64,000 nucleotides of DNA from Ampullaceana balthica (GCA_944989445.1 CALYLW010000181.1:337764-401763), one strand, 5' to 3'; shown: positions 11,341 to 24,175, counted from the stretch's first letter. Notes: generated from the sequence alone by a model not told the origin. Numbers and translations are program-made.

Positions 11341-14332
11341 TTGATGCTACCTCGCACTAATGTTCCCTCCATTATTAGTGTCACTGTCTAATATTCCTTT
11401 AAAAAAAAATTAAGTTCCTGTCTAATATTCTATTTATTATTGATGTCTCAGTCTCAGCCTAATTTTTTAAATCGGATTCTGTTGACAGTTTAAACAAAAA
11501 ATTATAATTTTTTAAATTTTTTGTTTTAAAACTTTATCTTTAAGCGCGAGAGACTAAACTCGAACGGTCACGTGACTTCATGCAGTGGGACTTAACACAA
11601 CCCACACTGGACCCGTCCGTCACGAGGTCCTGCAGTGCAATATACACACAAACCTAACTACCCGATGTAACCGACTTCTGAAAGATCGCGCAGCTTCGCG
11701 TGACCCAAATTTTCACGAAAAACAAACAAATGTGTAGTCCTCAAATGAGTAATTTTGTTTCCATACTCGAGTCACTCCCACCGGCTGAGAGATCGATAGA
11801 GACAGATCAAAGGAGCTCTCTGTAAGCCACGGTACAATGGCTACTTTCACCTGTCCAATAATTCTCAAGTCTCATGACAGAACGAATGGGGCAACCGCGC
11901 AGCTGTCTTCGGGGTCAGCTAAGGATCAATAGCAATATGTTAACTTATGAGAACTCGGCTCACTGCCACGGAGCTCTGCCAGTTTCTTGTTTCACTTCAA
12001 GCCCTCATTTTTTTTATTCAATGTTACGTGCAACAATTATCGGGTATCCAGAGTCGCAAGGAGCAGAGCTGGTCTCATAATTTTTAAAAAAAATAATAAT
12101 TTGTTTTTGAACAATTAAAAAGACATTCTTCGCCGTTTCGTTATCAAAATAATTAATCCTAATTTCTATTAAACGAGGATACTTTTTTTCTGTGTGTTAA
12201 TATTGTCGGCGCTGAAGTAAAGTTGAATTGAAATGCCAATTTATAAGTGGCCGGATATCACAGACGCAGTCAGCCTTTTCGTTGAAATCTCTCCGCCACA
12301 CCCCAACCCCCCCCCCATACCACCCCGTCACCACATTTCAACTGCCAATCTAACAGGGCGCACCGGTTCGCTTGAAACTAAACATCGGCCCTGCCCTGCT
12401 ATGCTCTGCCGGCGACTCCAGACCCCCGGTAATTGTGCCGGTCCCCCCCCTTGAACTCGTCCGGCACCACAATGCCGTCACCTCCGCGGCCACTTCTACC
12501 AACACTGTGCTCCCTTCTCACCGACCGCACGGCGGTGCTCACAAAAATCCGCCTCCGAAACCCATTCAAAGGGCGAACGAACGCCTGGAGTACACGGGGA
12601 CAGAATGGTCTAAAAGAAAGAAGCCAATGAATTTAACGCGAACTAAAAGAGTGAAAAGAGGTGTACAGTATTAAAAAAAAAGCGCAATTCAATTGCATGG
12701 GACAATCTCCGAGTATGAAAGGAAATGTTGATTTTGTTCTTTTCATACACTTCGGAGCGCCACATGTGGACGTGACCGTCCTAGTGGTTCAAATCTGCGA
12801 CTAGTACATTTTTAAAATTTTAAAAAATCGGAAATTTCCTTTTGTTTCTTAAATAATTATTTCCTTTCGGTTTATTTACGAGCGTCTGCGCTTTAAGGTA
12901 ACGCGGGTTTGAGCCCCGGGCCGTTTCTTACATATTGTCAACGACCGAAATTCTGTAGTTTGCTTGCAACACACACATTCTCGGCATCTGGCGTCGGCCC
13001 CCGCCTCGTCCCGTCAGGTACAGCTGAGTCCTCCCGCGACAAATGTCGACTTTGCTTCATTGATTAATAATGTGAAGGAGGAATAAAAAAATAAATAATT
13101 GGTAATAAAAGAACTCTAAACGCTATTGGAAGTCGAGGTAATAGAGTTATGGGCCTTTAGTTAAGTGGGCACCGATTTAAACTACTGATTCTTTTGCCCG
13201 GCGCAGCATATTTACGTACAGCCCCCTTCCCTCCCCACACCCCAAACCTCCACCCCGACGGCACATTCACGGTGCTGCTGGATAGAACAAAGTTGCGATA
13301 TATATTTTATTTTTTTACTTTATCGGGGTATATGTTCTGACAAGGGTGTCGTTTGTCTTTGGTGCAGTCCCCCCATAGAGTAGGCGACCCTTGGGGCGTA
13401 CCCGGGGAATGAATGTATCAAAGCCGACGGCTCCCGTCCCTCCCCCCCCCCGTCACTGGGTCGTGACGTTGCTCATCCAGGGTCCATATGTGCCGGCATT
13501 TTGTCAACAGTGCTGTATGCCGCACGCACTTGACTACCCTGGAAAACGTAAGATTTGTATGCGCCCCGTAGTTCCCCCGCAGCTCCTAGCAGCTCATCGT
13601 GGTCGGACTTCACTCTCATACAAACTGGGTCGTACCGCGGGTACAAATTAAGGGCTTCTTACACTGGGCACGGGGGGAAAAAAGTGGGGATGTGTTTGAA
13701 AAGAAGGGGGTTTCTTTTAAAAAAGAAAACCTACAGATGCCGGCAGGGGGAGGCACCCATAAAAAAGGTGGGTGATAATTACAGCAATAGTTCCGCTTGA
13801 CTTTGGGGTTTATGTCTGTAATTACTGCAGTTATAAGAGCGAGATGATGAATAAGAATGGACTCCGAAATCTTGGGAAATTCTCGATTAATGAAAAAGAA
13901 AACTGTGAAAAGAAAAAGGGGGTGGGGGGGTGGGGGGATAATTCAACACAAGAGTAAGACTGTTTGAAGATTGCAGGCGGGCATCGGAAAACGCGGTTAT
14001 AATAGTATGTGGCTCAGCGGGGATGGCGAGAGAATGGTGTTAGCAATAATAGTCAAGTTAAAGAAAACATCATCTTCATATCACGGTCATGTACTTGGAG
14101 CTGGAATTGTTGCCCTTGAAGGGGCGACACTCCAGGCTCGGGGTTTCTGTAGCCGTCGATGGAAGAAGTCGCCACTCAGAAAAGTTATATTCCCCCGAGA
14201 TTCTGCAAGGGATGTTTGTGTCAGCTTGCGATTTTCAAGCCAAAAGGGATCATGGTAACCGATGCATATATAGGGCTTATGATCGCATACGCTGGAGTTT
14301 ATGTTCGCGCTCATTGTTTTGGATTGCTGTTT
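11341..14332. other. No recognisable gene
   Basis: This stretch is AT-rich at first and GC-richer from about 12.2 to 13.7 kb, with several C or G homopolymer runs. Open frames are all below about 100 codons, overlap in different frames and show no domain I know. A B-box-like GGGTTTGAGCCCC at about 12903-12918 has no convincing A box. I see no promoter, splice or RNA-gene pattern good enough to call. Confidence 0.6.
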
Positions 14333-14333
14333 A

Positions 14334-14361
<28 letters not shown>
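14333..14361. repeat. (TA)n microsatellite
   Basis: An uninterrupted TA run of about 14 repeats, close to the 54-bp minisatellite that follows. Confidence 0.9.
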
Positions 14362-14364
<3 letters not shown>

Positions 14365-14449
14365 TTAAACAAACTTTTTAGTTGGGATTTTTTTCTTCAA
14401 AAGGATATTTTCAATTTATTCTATTACCAAAAACACGGTCGGTCACTTG

Positions 14450-14885
14450 GTACTTATAGTGGTCAGAAACCTGGTATGCTATGATATTGGCCAGACCCTT
14501 GGTATTGCCATTATCAGACTATGCTTACTGCCATTGGTGCGAAACTTGGTACTGCAATTATCAGACAATGGGTACTGCCATTGGTCCAGTACTGGCTATA
14601 GTCATTGGCGAGTCACTTGGTACTACCGTTGGTCCAAAACTTGGTACTATCATTATTAGACAATGGGCACTGCTATTGGTCCAACACTTGGCAATAAGTA
14701 CTGTCATTATCAGACAATGGGTACTGCCATTGGTCCAACACTTTGCACTTGGTACTGTCATTATCAGACAATCGGTACTGCCATTGGTCCAACACTTGGC
14801 ACTTAGTACTGTCATTATCAGACAACGGGTACTGCCATTGGTCCAACACTTGGTACTGCCACTGTCGGAAACATTGTACTGGCAG
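14450..14885. repeat. 54-bp minisatellite
   Basis: The unit contains ATTATCAGACAATGGGTACT and GCCATTGGTCCAACACTTGG. The last three units start at about 14703, 14757 and 14811, spaced exactly 54 bp. Earlier units between 14450 and 14700 are more diverged. Because 54 is divisible by three, open frames of 70-152 codons run through it on both strands; they are not taken as genes. Confidence 0.85.
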
Positions 14886-15149
14886 AGTCCTCAACTTAAA
14901 CCTCGAGTACCGATAATCTTTGTTACATCCGTAGTTTGATTCGCTCTCTTACGTCTGAGTCAATTAAAACTTCCATGAGCTTGTATTGATCACCTGTTAT
15001 CTCCACTCACCATTTATTGACTTCTATCCTACTCTTCAACTTCCGGAAGCCATAATGAACGAGGAATTTTCTAGCTTACCCAAACCTTCTTAGAAAAATA
15101 TTATTTTACTAGAGATAACGCGTCAAAAATGACGGAATCTTTTTTGGTT

Positions 15150-15700
15150 TTAGGATTTGAGGATTTAAAATTATTATGAAATACTTTGTGTACATTTCAG
15201 CAAGTTTAATATTTCATATTTCTCAAGCACGGATAAGTTACTTATGTTAATTATGTATATTGATTCCCGTTGTCTGTTTGGATGTAAGGTAGGTGGCGCT
15301 GCGATCGATTTTGTATAAAAGTATTATATGACGTCATTGTGTTATGCTTATATTTTAATTTTTGAAAAGGGAACGATTTACAAAGATGTAAAATATAAGC
15401 ATAAAACAATGACGTCATATAATACTTTTATACAATCCATACAGACAACGGGAATCAATATACATAATTAACATAAGTAACTCACCCGTGTTTGATAAAT
15501 ACGAAATATTAAACTTACTGAAATGTACACAAAGTATTTCATAATAATTATAAGTCCTCAAATCCTATTTTTACATCGTTCCCTTTTCAAAAATTAAAAT
15601 CTAAGCATGAAACAATGACGTCATTTAATATTTTTATACAAAATCGATTGCATGCCACCTAACATAACCTAAAAATATTATATGACGTCATATCCGTTAC
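15150..15700. mobile_element. Foldback (inverted-repeat) element with CRE-like palindromes
   Basis: Left arm 15152-15385 and the sequence from 15388 to 15566 are reverse complements over most of their length. The right copy lacks roughly 30 bp near 15285-15310 of the left arm. A second inverted copy of the inner part of the left arm follows at 15568-15655. The palindrome TGACGTCA occurs four times, at 15329, 15410, 15616 and 15683. No protein is encoded. This structure fits a foldback or snapback non-autonomous DNA element, or a local inverted duplication. I could not fix a target duplication. Confidence 0.7.
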
Positions 15701-17799
15701 ATCCACACATACATACATACATACAGACAGACGACGGGAATTATGTATATTGAATTGATTGATGATATTTGACCAACCCACTGTTGAAGAAGCAAGACGT
15801 GTAAAGGGAAAGCGGTTTCCGCTACACATTTTCCTTGTACATTGGCTACTCGTTCCTGAATTTACTGCAGATGGGTCATCTCTGTCCTTGAGCGCCTGAA
15901 TGTTTCATTAGAGCCTTTATTTGGTGACCTGATTGCAACAGCTCTAAACTTAGGGGGGGGGGAGGGCATTTATTCTATAATATTTCTTTTTGTGTTTAAA
16001 TTTATAATTTTTAGTAACATATAGGAAAAGCAAATTTAAGAAAAAGTATAATTATAATGGGTTTACACTGGTCACGTGATGACTCTTGATTGCTTTAAAA
16101 ATACCGTCATGTCCTCTTACACAGAAACAAAAGGAACATGTTCCCATATAAGGGGAACTTGTTAATTGGTATTTTAGGAATCATCTCTTAAATACGTTTG
16201 AATTTTTAACTTTTCTTTGTTTGGGTGAGGGGGGGGGGAGGGACAAGAACAAACTTGTCTTTTCTTTCTTCTCGCTAAACTGAGACACCCAGGTCCACGG
16301 GTTGGGGGTGGGGGCCATTGATTGTGATCTTTATGTCGCAGACGTCGATATTTGCCGCGTAGTCTCTTTGGAGGTAGTCTCCAGCCGACGATCACCAAAC
16401 GACAATAAGTCGGACCTGATCCAATGAAAATTAATTTCTCCATATGGCGCGTGGAGAAAGGCGATTGCTTGCTTTGGCGAGTACTTAGGGCGCGGAGTCG
16501 GCGAGGGAGGAGGGGACACGCTCGCCAAAATGAGGGACATCATCTCGCGATAATCACGAGCTGTTTGGACAAGTCGCTTATGGAACCGGGCATGCGCCGG
16601 TGGAAGTGAGTGTACCGCGGTTTCCGCCAGATGTGTCTTGGGGTCTGACAAACATGGCATTTGAGCGGCGGGGCGGTGGGGCGCGGGGCTGCGAGATGCT
16701 GAGCCGATGGGGCGCACGTTCCTTGCCCGGGCAGTGTGATTTCAGAGTTTGTCCACGGAATCCTCGGGTGATCTTCAGCCAAATTGCCTCTGCTCACTTT
16801 CAATTACTAGCCGCCCGTATCTGCCATCTTGACCAGCGTTGCATCCACGGCATGACATTATCCCGTTTCATGGCCCTTGATAGGGGGCGTTCATATCACC
16901 CTTTTAAAAAAAGCATGTCTTCATTCTTCTTTCTCCCCCCCTTGCACCCCCTCCTATCCACGACCAACCGATACACCCATTCACGCCGCGAATTATCACC
17001 AACCCACCCACCAAGTTCGAGAGCGGTTAAGACGCGTCTAAGTTCTAACGGAATCGCAAACACTTTAGAACAGAGTGTTAGAGCACGACCCATTCATTTA
17101 CTCATGCACCCCAGTGGCCGTCCGTGCTAAACAGTTTCTGTTTTGTTTCTAGAATTAGACAAAAGAAGAAAAGACAAAAACAAATATCGATCGAGGATAC
17201 AATTATCTGGTGCTATCAAGGCGGACATTTGGATCGGAGAGATATCTCGGACAGTTGTGGTGGTCAGTAGGTGGGGGGCGGACATGTGGTCATCTCTGAT
17301 TTCCTGGTAGTAAAAAATATTTGCCAGCGGCTTGGATGAAAACTTGATGAAGAGCATTTCGTTTCAAGCGATAAATAGATGACATTCTCTCTTTTACAGC
17401 TTTTAGTTCCTGGTTAAAAAAAACAACAAGAACACATCTTCTCTTCTACCAATGGGGGCAGCAATGATGTCCTGGTAATAAACAGCTTTTCTTCTTCTAC
17501 CAAGGGTGGCAGCAAAAATTTCTAATAACCAGCAAGCCGAGCCTTGTTTTACTGGTCCATTCCCCTACAAGTTCTGTTGATGAATAAGGCGCGTCATTCT
17601 TTCAACTACGGATAAATTCATTTAAAAATAATTTGTCATTCCCGTTTTTTACAATTTCAACATTAAACAGTTTCTACATTCACGGGACAGAGGTCATTCA
17701 AGTAATTCCACTCTCGGAGCAGTTTGGGCGTATAAAAATGCCAATTAGTGTAGCGGACCTGTCTTGAATATTAAAACTAACCTTGACTCTCATGGTTTC
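15700..17799. other. No recognisable gene
   Basis: It opens with a short CATA run (15706-15725). GC-rich sequence at 16.2-16.9 kb carries overlapping open frames up to 176 codons on both strands, none with a domain I know. At 17400-17540 a roughly 60-bp CTTCTTCTACCAA-type segment occurs twice. A TATAAAAA at 17731-17738 precedes the 26-bp array but has no downstream gene that I can recognise. Confidence 0.55.
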
Positions 17800-17804
17800 A
17801 ACTG

Positions 17805-18840
17805 TCACCTGACATCTCCACTTCTAGCTGTCAACTTACATCACCACCTGCAACTGTCACCTTACATCTCCACTTCTAGCTGTCACCTTACATCTCCACT
17901 TCTAGCTGTCACCTTACATCACCACCTCCAACTGTCACCTTACATCACCACCTGCAACTGTCACCTTACATCTCCACTTCTAGCTGTCACCTTACATCAC
18001 CACCTCCAACTGTCACCTTACATCACCACCTGCAACTGTCACCTTACATCTCCACTTCTAGCTGTCACCTTACATCTCCACTTCTAGCTGTCACCTTACA
18101 TCACCACCTCCAACTGTCACCTTACATCACCACCTGCAACTGTCACCTTACATCTCCACTTCTAGCTGTCACCTTACATCACCACCTCCAACTGTCACCT
18201 TACATCACCACCTCCAACTGTCACCTTACATCACCACCTCCAACTGTCACCTTACATCACCACCTCCAACTGTCACCTTACATCACCACCTCCAACTGTC
18301 ACCTTAAATCACCACCTCCAACTGTCACCTTACATCTCCACTTCTAGCTGTCACCTTACATCACCACCTCCAACTGTCACCTTACATCACCACCTGCAAC
18401 TGTCACCTTACATCTCCACTTCTAGCTGTCACCTTACATCTCCACTTCTAGCTGTCACCTTACATCACCACCTCCAACTGTCACCTTACATCACCACCTG
18501 CAACTGTCACCTTACATCTCCACTTCTAGCTGTCACCTTACATCACCACCTCCAACTGTCACCTTACATCACCACCTCCAACTGTCACCTTACATCACCA
18601 CCTCCAACTGTCACCTTACATCACCACCTCCAACTGTCACCTTACATCACCACCTCCAACTGTCACCTTACATCTCCACTTCTAGCTGTCACCTTACATC
18701 ACCACCTCCAACTGTCACCTTACATCACCACCTCCAACTGTCACCTTACATCACCACCTCCAACTGTCACCTTACATCACCACCTCCAACTGTCACCTTA
18801 CATCACCACCTGCAACTTTCACCTTACATCAGCACTTCCC
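17805..18840. repeat. 26-bp minisatellite, ~40 copies, three variant types
   Basis: The unit is CTGTCACCTTACATC followed by one of three 11-base endings: TCCACTTCTAG (S), ACCACCTCCAA (C) or ACCACCTGCAA (G). Read in order the units run S G S S C G S C G S S C G S C6 S C G S S C G S C5 S C4 G. The block S-S-C-G-S-C recurs, so there is higher-order duplication. The 26-bp period breaks every open frame within a few units. Confidence 0.95.
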
Positions 18841-19811
18841 ACAGTCACCAAACGTCACCAATTTAAAACTCACAAGTGTCACCGATTTCGACAATCACCA
18901 AACCTCGGCAATTCAATCCCTATCGAGACTTGCACTCGCTCCCCCCCCACCCAAAATAAAAATAAAAATAAATATATATATATGAAAACACTAAGCTCAC
19001 AACGTTAAAAGCGTGAGCTCAACTTCCGTTTGGCAGCCATTGATATTTAGGATTCATAGATAACCCGACAAGCGGTCCGCTTCACAGCCGTTGTCAACAA
19101 TCAGTTTGATTACCATCAACTGGTTGTCTACAACTAAGTCAGGCGGCAACCCTCAATCAATTTCACCGCATCGTTTCCTCTATATTTAAAAACAATGGAT
19201 TACCCCCCCCCCACCCCCCGCACACACCACTAATGACGTACCCCCATCTTGTCCGATGCCTGCCGCTAAACCGTGCCCATATTGCCCCCCTTGTTTGCAC
19301 TGCCTTTCTAATCCTCGTGGAATGACACGAGATCTGTGTGATGCGGAGCCCGAGTCGGGTTATTTCCCTTGTGTGTCTGCTGACATCAGGGGCAGTAATG
19401 CAGCATCAGTCGGAAGGAAAATACCAAGCTACTCCTGAGCAGCCTCTTTGGGATTAAAAATCAAAAGGGCAAACAGGGACCTTTTCCCACAATTTCTTCT
19501 CTTAAATTTTTTTTTAAATAAAAAATAAAATAAAAAAAGAATAGTATTACGCGTCATAGAAGCTTCCTGGACGGTTCCCAGAGCAAAATTTTTGTGGGTC
19601 AAGATAAAAGAAGAATTAAAAAAATAATAATTAAAACCTAACTTTTGAATCTGATAGATTCGCATGCGGATGTTTCAAAAAATATGTAAAATAATAAATT
19701 TAAAAAAATAATTAAAAAAATAAATAATAAATTGACAAGATTAGGTTTCCAATATATTAATGTCGATGGTGTGTCAAATGAGTAACTGTCATTTGAGAAC
19801 TTTTCACGAGG
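18841..19811. other. No recognisable gene
   Basis: It contains C homopolymer runs near 18945 and 19203, a short TA run near 18972, and a very AT-rich stretch at 19500-19760. No open frame above 80 codons and no known domain. Confidence 0.6.
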
Positions 19812-20165
19812 TTATGAAATACTGGACCGATGACAACATAGTGAAGTAGATATAAAATGACAGGAGATTAAAGTAGATATTAAATGGTGTGATTGTGAAG
19901 TAGATGTTAAATGGATTGATGGTGAAGAATATATTATAGGACAGGATAGTAAAGTATAGACAATAAAAGAAATGATAGAGATGTAGATAGACAATGGAAG
20001 GATACTGAAGGTAGACATTAATCGGAATGATATTAAAGTAGACATTAAATAGCGAGATGGTGAACTAGTCTATTGCAGGCTTGACGTTTAGCAGTGATGT
20101 AGCCATCAAGTGGCAGAATAGTGAGGTATGGATGTTTGACGAAGGGATAGTGAAGTAGAAATGAA
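19812..20165. repeat. Degenerate tandem repeat (GTGAAGTAGATATTAAATGG type)
   Basis: Imperfect units with the core AGTAGACATTAAAT or AGTAGATATTAAATGG recur about every 35-45 bp. Divergence is too high for a fixed period. Confidence 0.6.
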
Positions 20166-20285
20166 TTGGAAGAAGAATTTGACCGGCAGAAACATGAATA
20201 ATACAACAAAAAGCGGTGGCACTGAAGTAGTAAATTATTTTCAAACAGATGCCGTTACAAACCCCATTAAAACTTGTTCAAATCA

Positions 20286-21295
20286 CTAACTAACATTCAA
20301 ATTTAACAAACATTCAACTCTCACTAACAAACATTCAACTCTCACTAGCAAACATTCAACTCTCACCAACAAACATTCAACTCTCACTAACAAACATTCA
20401 ACTATCACTAACAAACATTCAACTCTCACCAACAAACATTCAACTCTCACTAACAAACATTCAACTCTCACTAACAAACATTCAACTCTCAATAGCAAAC
20501 ATTCAACTCTCACTAACAAACATTCAACTCTCAATAGCAAACATTCAACTCTCACTAACAAACATTCAACTCTCAATAGCAAACATTCAACTCTCACTAA
20601 CAAACATTCAACTCTCACTAACAAACATTCAACTCTCACTAACAAACATTCAACTCTCACTAGCAAACATTCAACTCTCACTAACAAACATTCAACTCTC
20701 ACTAGCAAACATTCAACTCTCACTAGCAAACATTCAACTCTCAATAGCAAACATTCAACTCTCACCAACAAACATTCAACTCTCACCAACAAACATTCAA
20801 CTCTCACTAGCAAACATTCAACTCTCACTAGCAAACATTCAACTCTCACTAACAAACATTCAACTCTCACTAGCAAACATTCAACTCTCACTAACAAACA
20901 TTCAACTCTCAATAACAAACATTCAACTCTCACTAACAAACATTCAACTCTCAATAGCAAACATTCAACTCTCACCAACAAACATTCAACTCTCACCAAC
21001 AAACATTCAACTCTCACTAACAAACATTCAACTCTCACTAGCAAACATTCAACTCTCACTAGCAAACATTCAACTCTCACTAACAAACATTCAACTCTCA
21101 ATAGCAAACATTCAACTCTCACCAACAAACATTCAACTCTCACCAACAAACATTCAACTCTCACTAGCAAACATTCAACTCTCACTAACAAACATTCAAC
21201 TCTCAATAACAAACATTCAACTCTCACTAGCAAACATTCAACTCTCACTAGCAAACATTCAACTCTCACTAACAAACATTCAACTCTCACTATCA
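20286..21295. repeat. 21-bp minisatellite, ~48 copies
   Basis: The unit CAAACATTCAACTCTCACTAA (21 bp) repeats about 48 times with variation limited to the last few bases (CACTAAC, CACTAGC, CACCAAC, AATAGC, AATAAC). The period is a multiple of three, so the minus strand has a 374-codon open frame (20286-21410) encoding the heptad LLVRVEC over and over, after a short hydrophobic N-terminal stretch. I do not call it a gene: no known domain, and the openness follows from the period. Confidence 0.95.
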
Positions 21296-21589
21296 CGAGC
21301 AGCAGAAGAAATATGGCGATTGGATTGATATGCATATTGCCCCGGAGCTGGTCCGTGACCTTTAGTGTCCATCTGTTCAATAATATAAAGTCGTCGGCTG
21401 CGAAATGCAAAAGGTCAAGTCGACCGATAAGGACGATTTCGGAGACTTGCCATTTTGTTCAATGTTCCAGTGATGATTAACTTGAGCAATCGGATGGGGG
21501 ATTGGGTGGCGTCATATTAACACATTCTTTGAGCTCATGCTCTTTAAGCAAAGCTGGTATCTTGGCCTCATGGTAGTAGCTGAGGGGCT

Positions 21590-22443
21590 TGCCAGTACAG
21601 TAGAAGTCAGCTAGTACCTTTGAAATCTGCAATTACATTGGAAACCTGCAAGTAGCTTGATAGTCCGCTAGTGGCTTAGTAGCCTGCTAGTACATTGGCA
21701 GTCTTATAGAACATTGGCAGTCTGCTAGTACATTGGCAGTCTTATAGAACATTTGCATGGTCAGCTAGTACATTGGCATGGTCTGGTAGTACCTAGTACA
21801 TTAGCAGTCTGCTAGTACATTGGCAGTCTGCTAGTACATTGGCAGTCTGCTAGTACATTGGCATGGTCTGGCAGTACCTAGTACATTGGCGGTCTGCTAG
21901 TACATTGGCAGTCTGCTAGTACATTGCCAGTCTGCTAGTACATTGGCAGTCTGCTAGTACATTGGCAGTCTGCTAGTACATTGGCATGGTCTGGCAGTAC
22001 CTAGTACATTGGCGGTCTGCTAGTACATTGGCAGTCTGCTAGTACATTGGCAGTCTGCTAGTACATTGGCAGTCTGCTAGTACATTGGCATGGTCTGGTA
22101 GTACCTAGTACATTGGCAGTATGCTAGTACATTGGCAGTCTGCTAGTACATTGGCAGTCTGCTAGTACATTGGCATGGTCTGGTAGTACCTAGTACATTG
22201 GCAGTCTGGTAGTACATTGGCATGGTCTGGTAGTACATTGGCATGGTCTGGTAGTACATTGGCATGGTCTGGTAGAACATTGGCATGGTCTGGTAGTACA
22301 TTGGCATGGTCTGGTAGTACATTGGCATGGTCTGGTAGTACATTGGCATGGTCTGGTAGTACATTGGCATGGTCTGGTAGTACATTGGCATGGTCTGGTA
22401 GTACATTGGCATGGTCTGGTAGTACATTGGCATGGTCTGCTAT
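21590..22443. repeat. 19/21-bp composite minisatellite
   Basis: Two related units alternate: CAGTCTGCTAGTACATTGG (19 bp) and CATGGTCTGGTAGTACATTGG (21 bp), with a longer form containing CAGTACCTAGTACATTGG. At 22205-22435 the 21-bp form alone repeats about 11 times. The 21590-21710 part is an older, diverged edge. A short residue of the array continues after the inserted MITE at 22638-22680. Open frames of 96-115 codons on both strands are repeat artefacts. Confidence 0.92.
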
Positions 22444-22637
22444 CAATTTTCCGTCTAAGGTTCGTTGGTCCGTGTGCAAATTAAAAAAAAACACAGCTTA
22501 TGTGCAAAGTTGCACAAACACCATTGTTTGTGTATTATTTTTAAAAAAATTAGCTACGCGATAATTCTAAACTGCTGCGCAGCGTCGGTCCGATATTTGC
22601 GAGGCCGCGAAGTCACGCAGCTTAAAGGGGAAAATTG
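22444..22637. mobile_element. 194-bp MITE inserted in the 19/21-bp minisatellite
   Basis: The left end reads CAATTTTCCGTCTAAGG and the right end, read inward, CAATTTTCCCCTTTAAG, which are imperfect terminal inverted repeats. The flanks are TCTGCTAT (22436-22443) and TCTGCTAG (22638-22645), an 8-bp duplication with one mismatch. Satellite sequence lies on both sides. It has no open frame of note. The 8-bp duplication suggests mobilisation by a hAT- or P-type transposase. Because the satellite itself contains TCTGCTAG, the duplication is weaker evidence than usual. Confidence 0.7.
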
Positions 22638-22680
22638 TCTGCTAGTACATCGGCATGGTCTGCATGGCATAGTAGTCTTC

Positions 22681-23339
22681 AACCTCTCTCATCTTCTGGG
22701 CAGTGTCATAAAACATTTTCCGGTCCGACTTGATCATTCTATTTAGTAAATGTATCACAGAAACAAAAAAACATGAAGTGTGTTCCTATGAAACTATGTT
22801 ATAAAAAACAGCTCTTTTAGTTATTGTAGTGATAGCAAACAAGTAATCGTTGGAGCAACATGCACTGACCACTGGCAATGTTTTTGTTTTTTCTCTCCCT
22901 GCATTCAAAGTTGAAAATTCGTGGTATTTGTTTGTTTGTTTGTTTTTTCCTCAACCCACGCTTACGGTTCCAGGCCTACATCAGAGTTCCGATAATCACT
23001 TATAGATTTTGAAGATTGGTGTTGCTTTTCACATAAACAATCATTGATAACGGAATGAATTTTCATCAAGCCAGCTGATATTCCTCGTTTAATGCCGGGA
23101 GCTTGACTTACTTTGTGACAAATTTTTTCAAATTTATCAAATATAACACTCTCATTGTAAATTTAAAAAAAAATACCGTACCAAACATTTCTCACGTTGT
23201 ATATATTTGAGTATTTAAATAAGCGAAAACAAACCGTAGGCCAGCGGTCTAGCGAAGTTCCTGGTATCTGCACCGTATATGTGGTTGATTCTCTAGAAAA
23301 ATATAAGATGTTGTTTTTATTTTGTCCGTGTATGATACC
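22681..23339. other. No recognisable gene
   Basis: AT-rich sequence with small TTTG runs near 22930 and no open frame above about 65 codons. Confidence 0.6.
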
Positions 23340-24175
23340 TTTTCTCTTCAGCAATATAAGATACTGCTTCTCTTGAGCTATATAAGATGCTGTTTCTCTA
23401 AAACGGTATTTTATGCTGTTTCTCTAGAACGGTATCATATGCTGTTTCTCCAAAGTAGTATCTGATGCTGCTTCTCTTGAGCCAAATAAGAAGTGGTTTC
23501 TCTTCAGCAATATAAGATGCTGCTTCTCTTGAGCTATATAAGATGCTGTTTCTCTAAAACGGTATTTTATGCTGTTTCTCTAGAACGGTATCATATGCTG
23601 TTTCTCCAAAGTAGTATCTGATGCTGCTTCTCTTGAGCCAAATTAGAAGTGGTTTCTCTTCAGCTATATAAGATGCTGTTTCTCTAAAACGGTATTTTAT
23701 GCTGTTTCTCTAAAACGGTATTTTATGCTGTTTCTCTAAAACGGTATCATATGCTGTTTTTCTTGAGCAGTATCTGATGCTGTTTTTCTTGAGCAGTATC
23801 TGATGCTGTTTTTCTTGAGCAGTATCTGATGCTGTTTTTCTTGAGCAGTATCTGATGCTGTTTTTCTTGAGAAGTATCTGATGCTGTTTTTCTTGAGCAG
23901 TATATGATGCTGTTTTTCTTGAGCAGTATCTGATGCTTATTTTCTTGAGCAGTATATGATGCTGTTTTTCGTGAGCAGTATTTGATGCTGTTTTTCCTGA
24001 GCAGTATCTGATGCTGTTTTTCTTGAGAAGTATCTGATGCTGTTTTTCTTGAGCAGTATATGATGCTGTTTTTCTTGAGCAGTATCTGATGCTGTTTTTC
24101 TTGAGCAGTATCTGGTGCTGTTTTTCGTGAGCAGTATCCGATGCTGTTTTTCTTTAGCAGTATCTGATGCTGCTC
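23340..24175. repeat. 26-bp minisatellite with diverged left half
   Basis: From about 23750 the 26-bp unit GAGCAGTATCTGATGCTG plus TTTTTCTT repeats about 16 times. To the left (23340-23750) related units with CTAAAACGGTATTTTATGCTG or CTTGAGCTATATAAGATGCTG occur, including a longer block duplicated at about 23345-23490 and 23510-23660. A 143-codon minus-strand open frame crosses the regular part; its peptide is repetitive and I do not call it a gene. Confidence 0.92.

Noticed and set aside
12780..12930. B-box-like GGGTTTGAGCCCC and GTGGTTCAAATC as a tRNA or SINE
   Set aside because: No matching A box, no stems and no target duplication.
16174..17130. Overlapping open frames up to 176 codons in GC-rich DNA
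   Set aside because: They occur on both strands in several frames with low-complexity or unfamiliar peptides and no splice or domain support.
17731..17760. TATAAAAA as a promoter
   Set aside because: The next 1 kb is a 26-bp minisatellite and no gene follows.
22143..22564. Open frames of 96-115 codons with MPMYYQT- or AWSGSTL-type repeats
   Set aside because: Artefacts of the 21-bp array, present on both strands.
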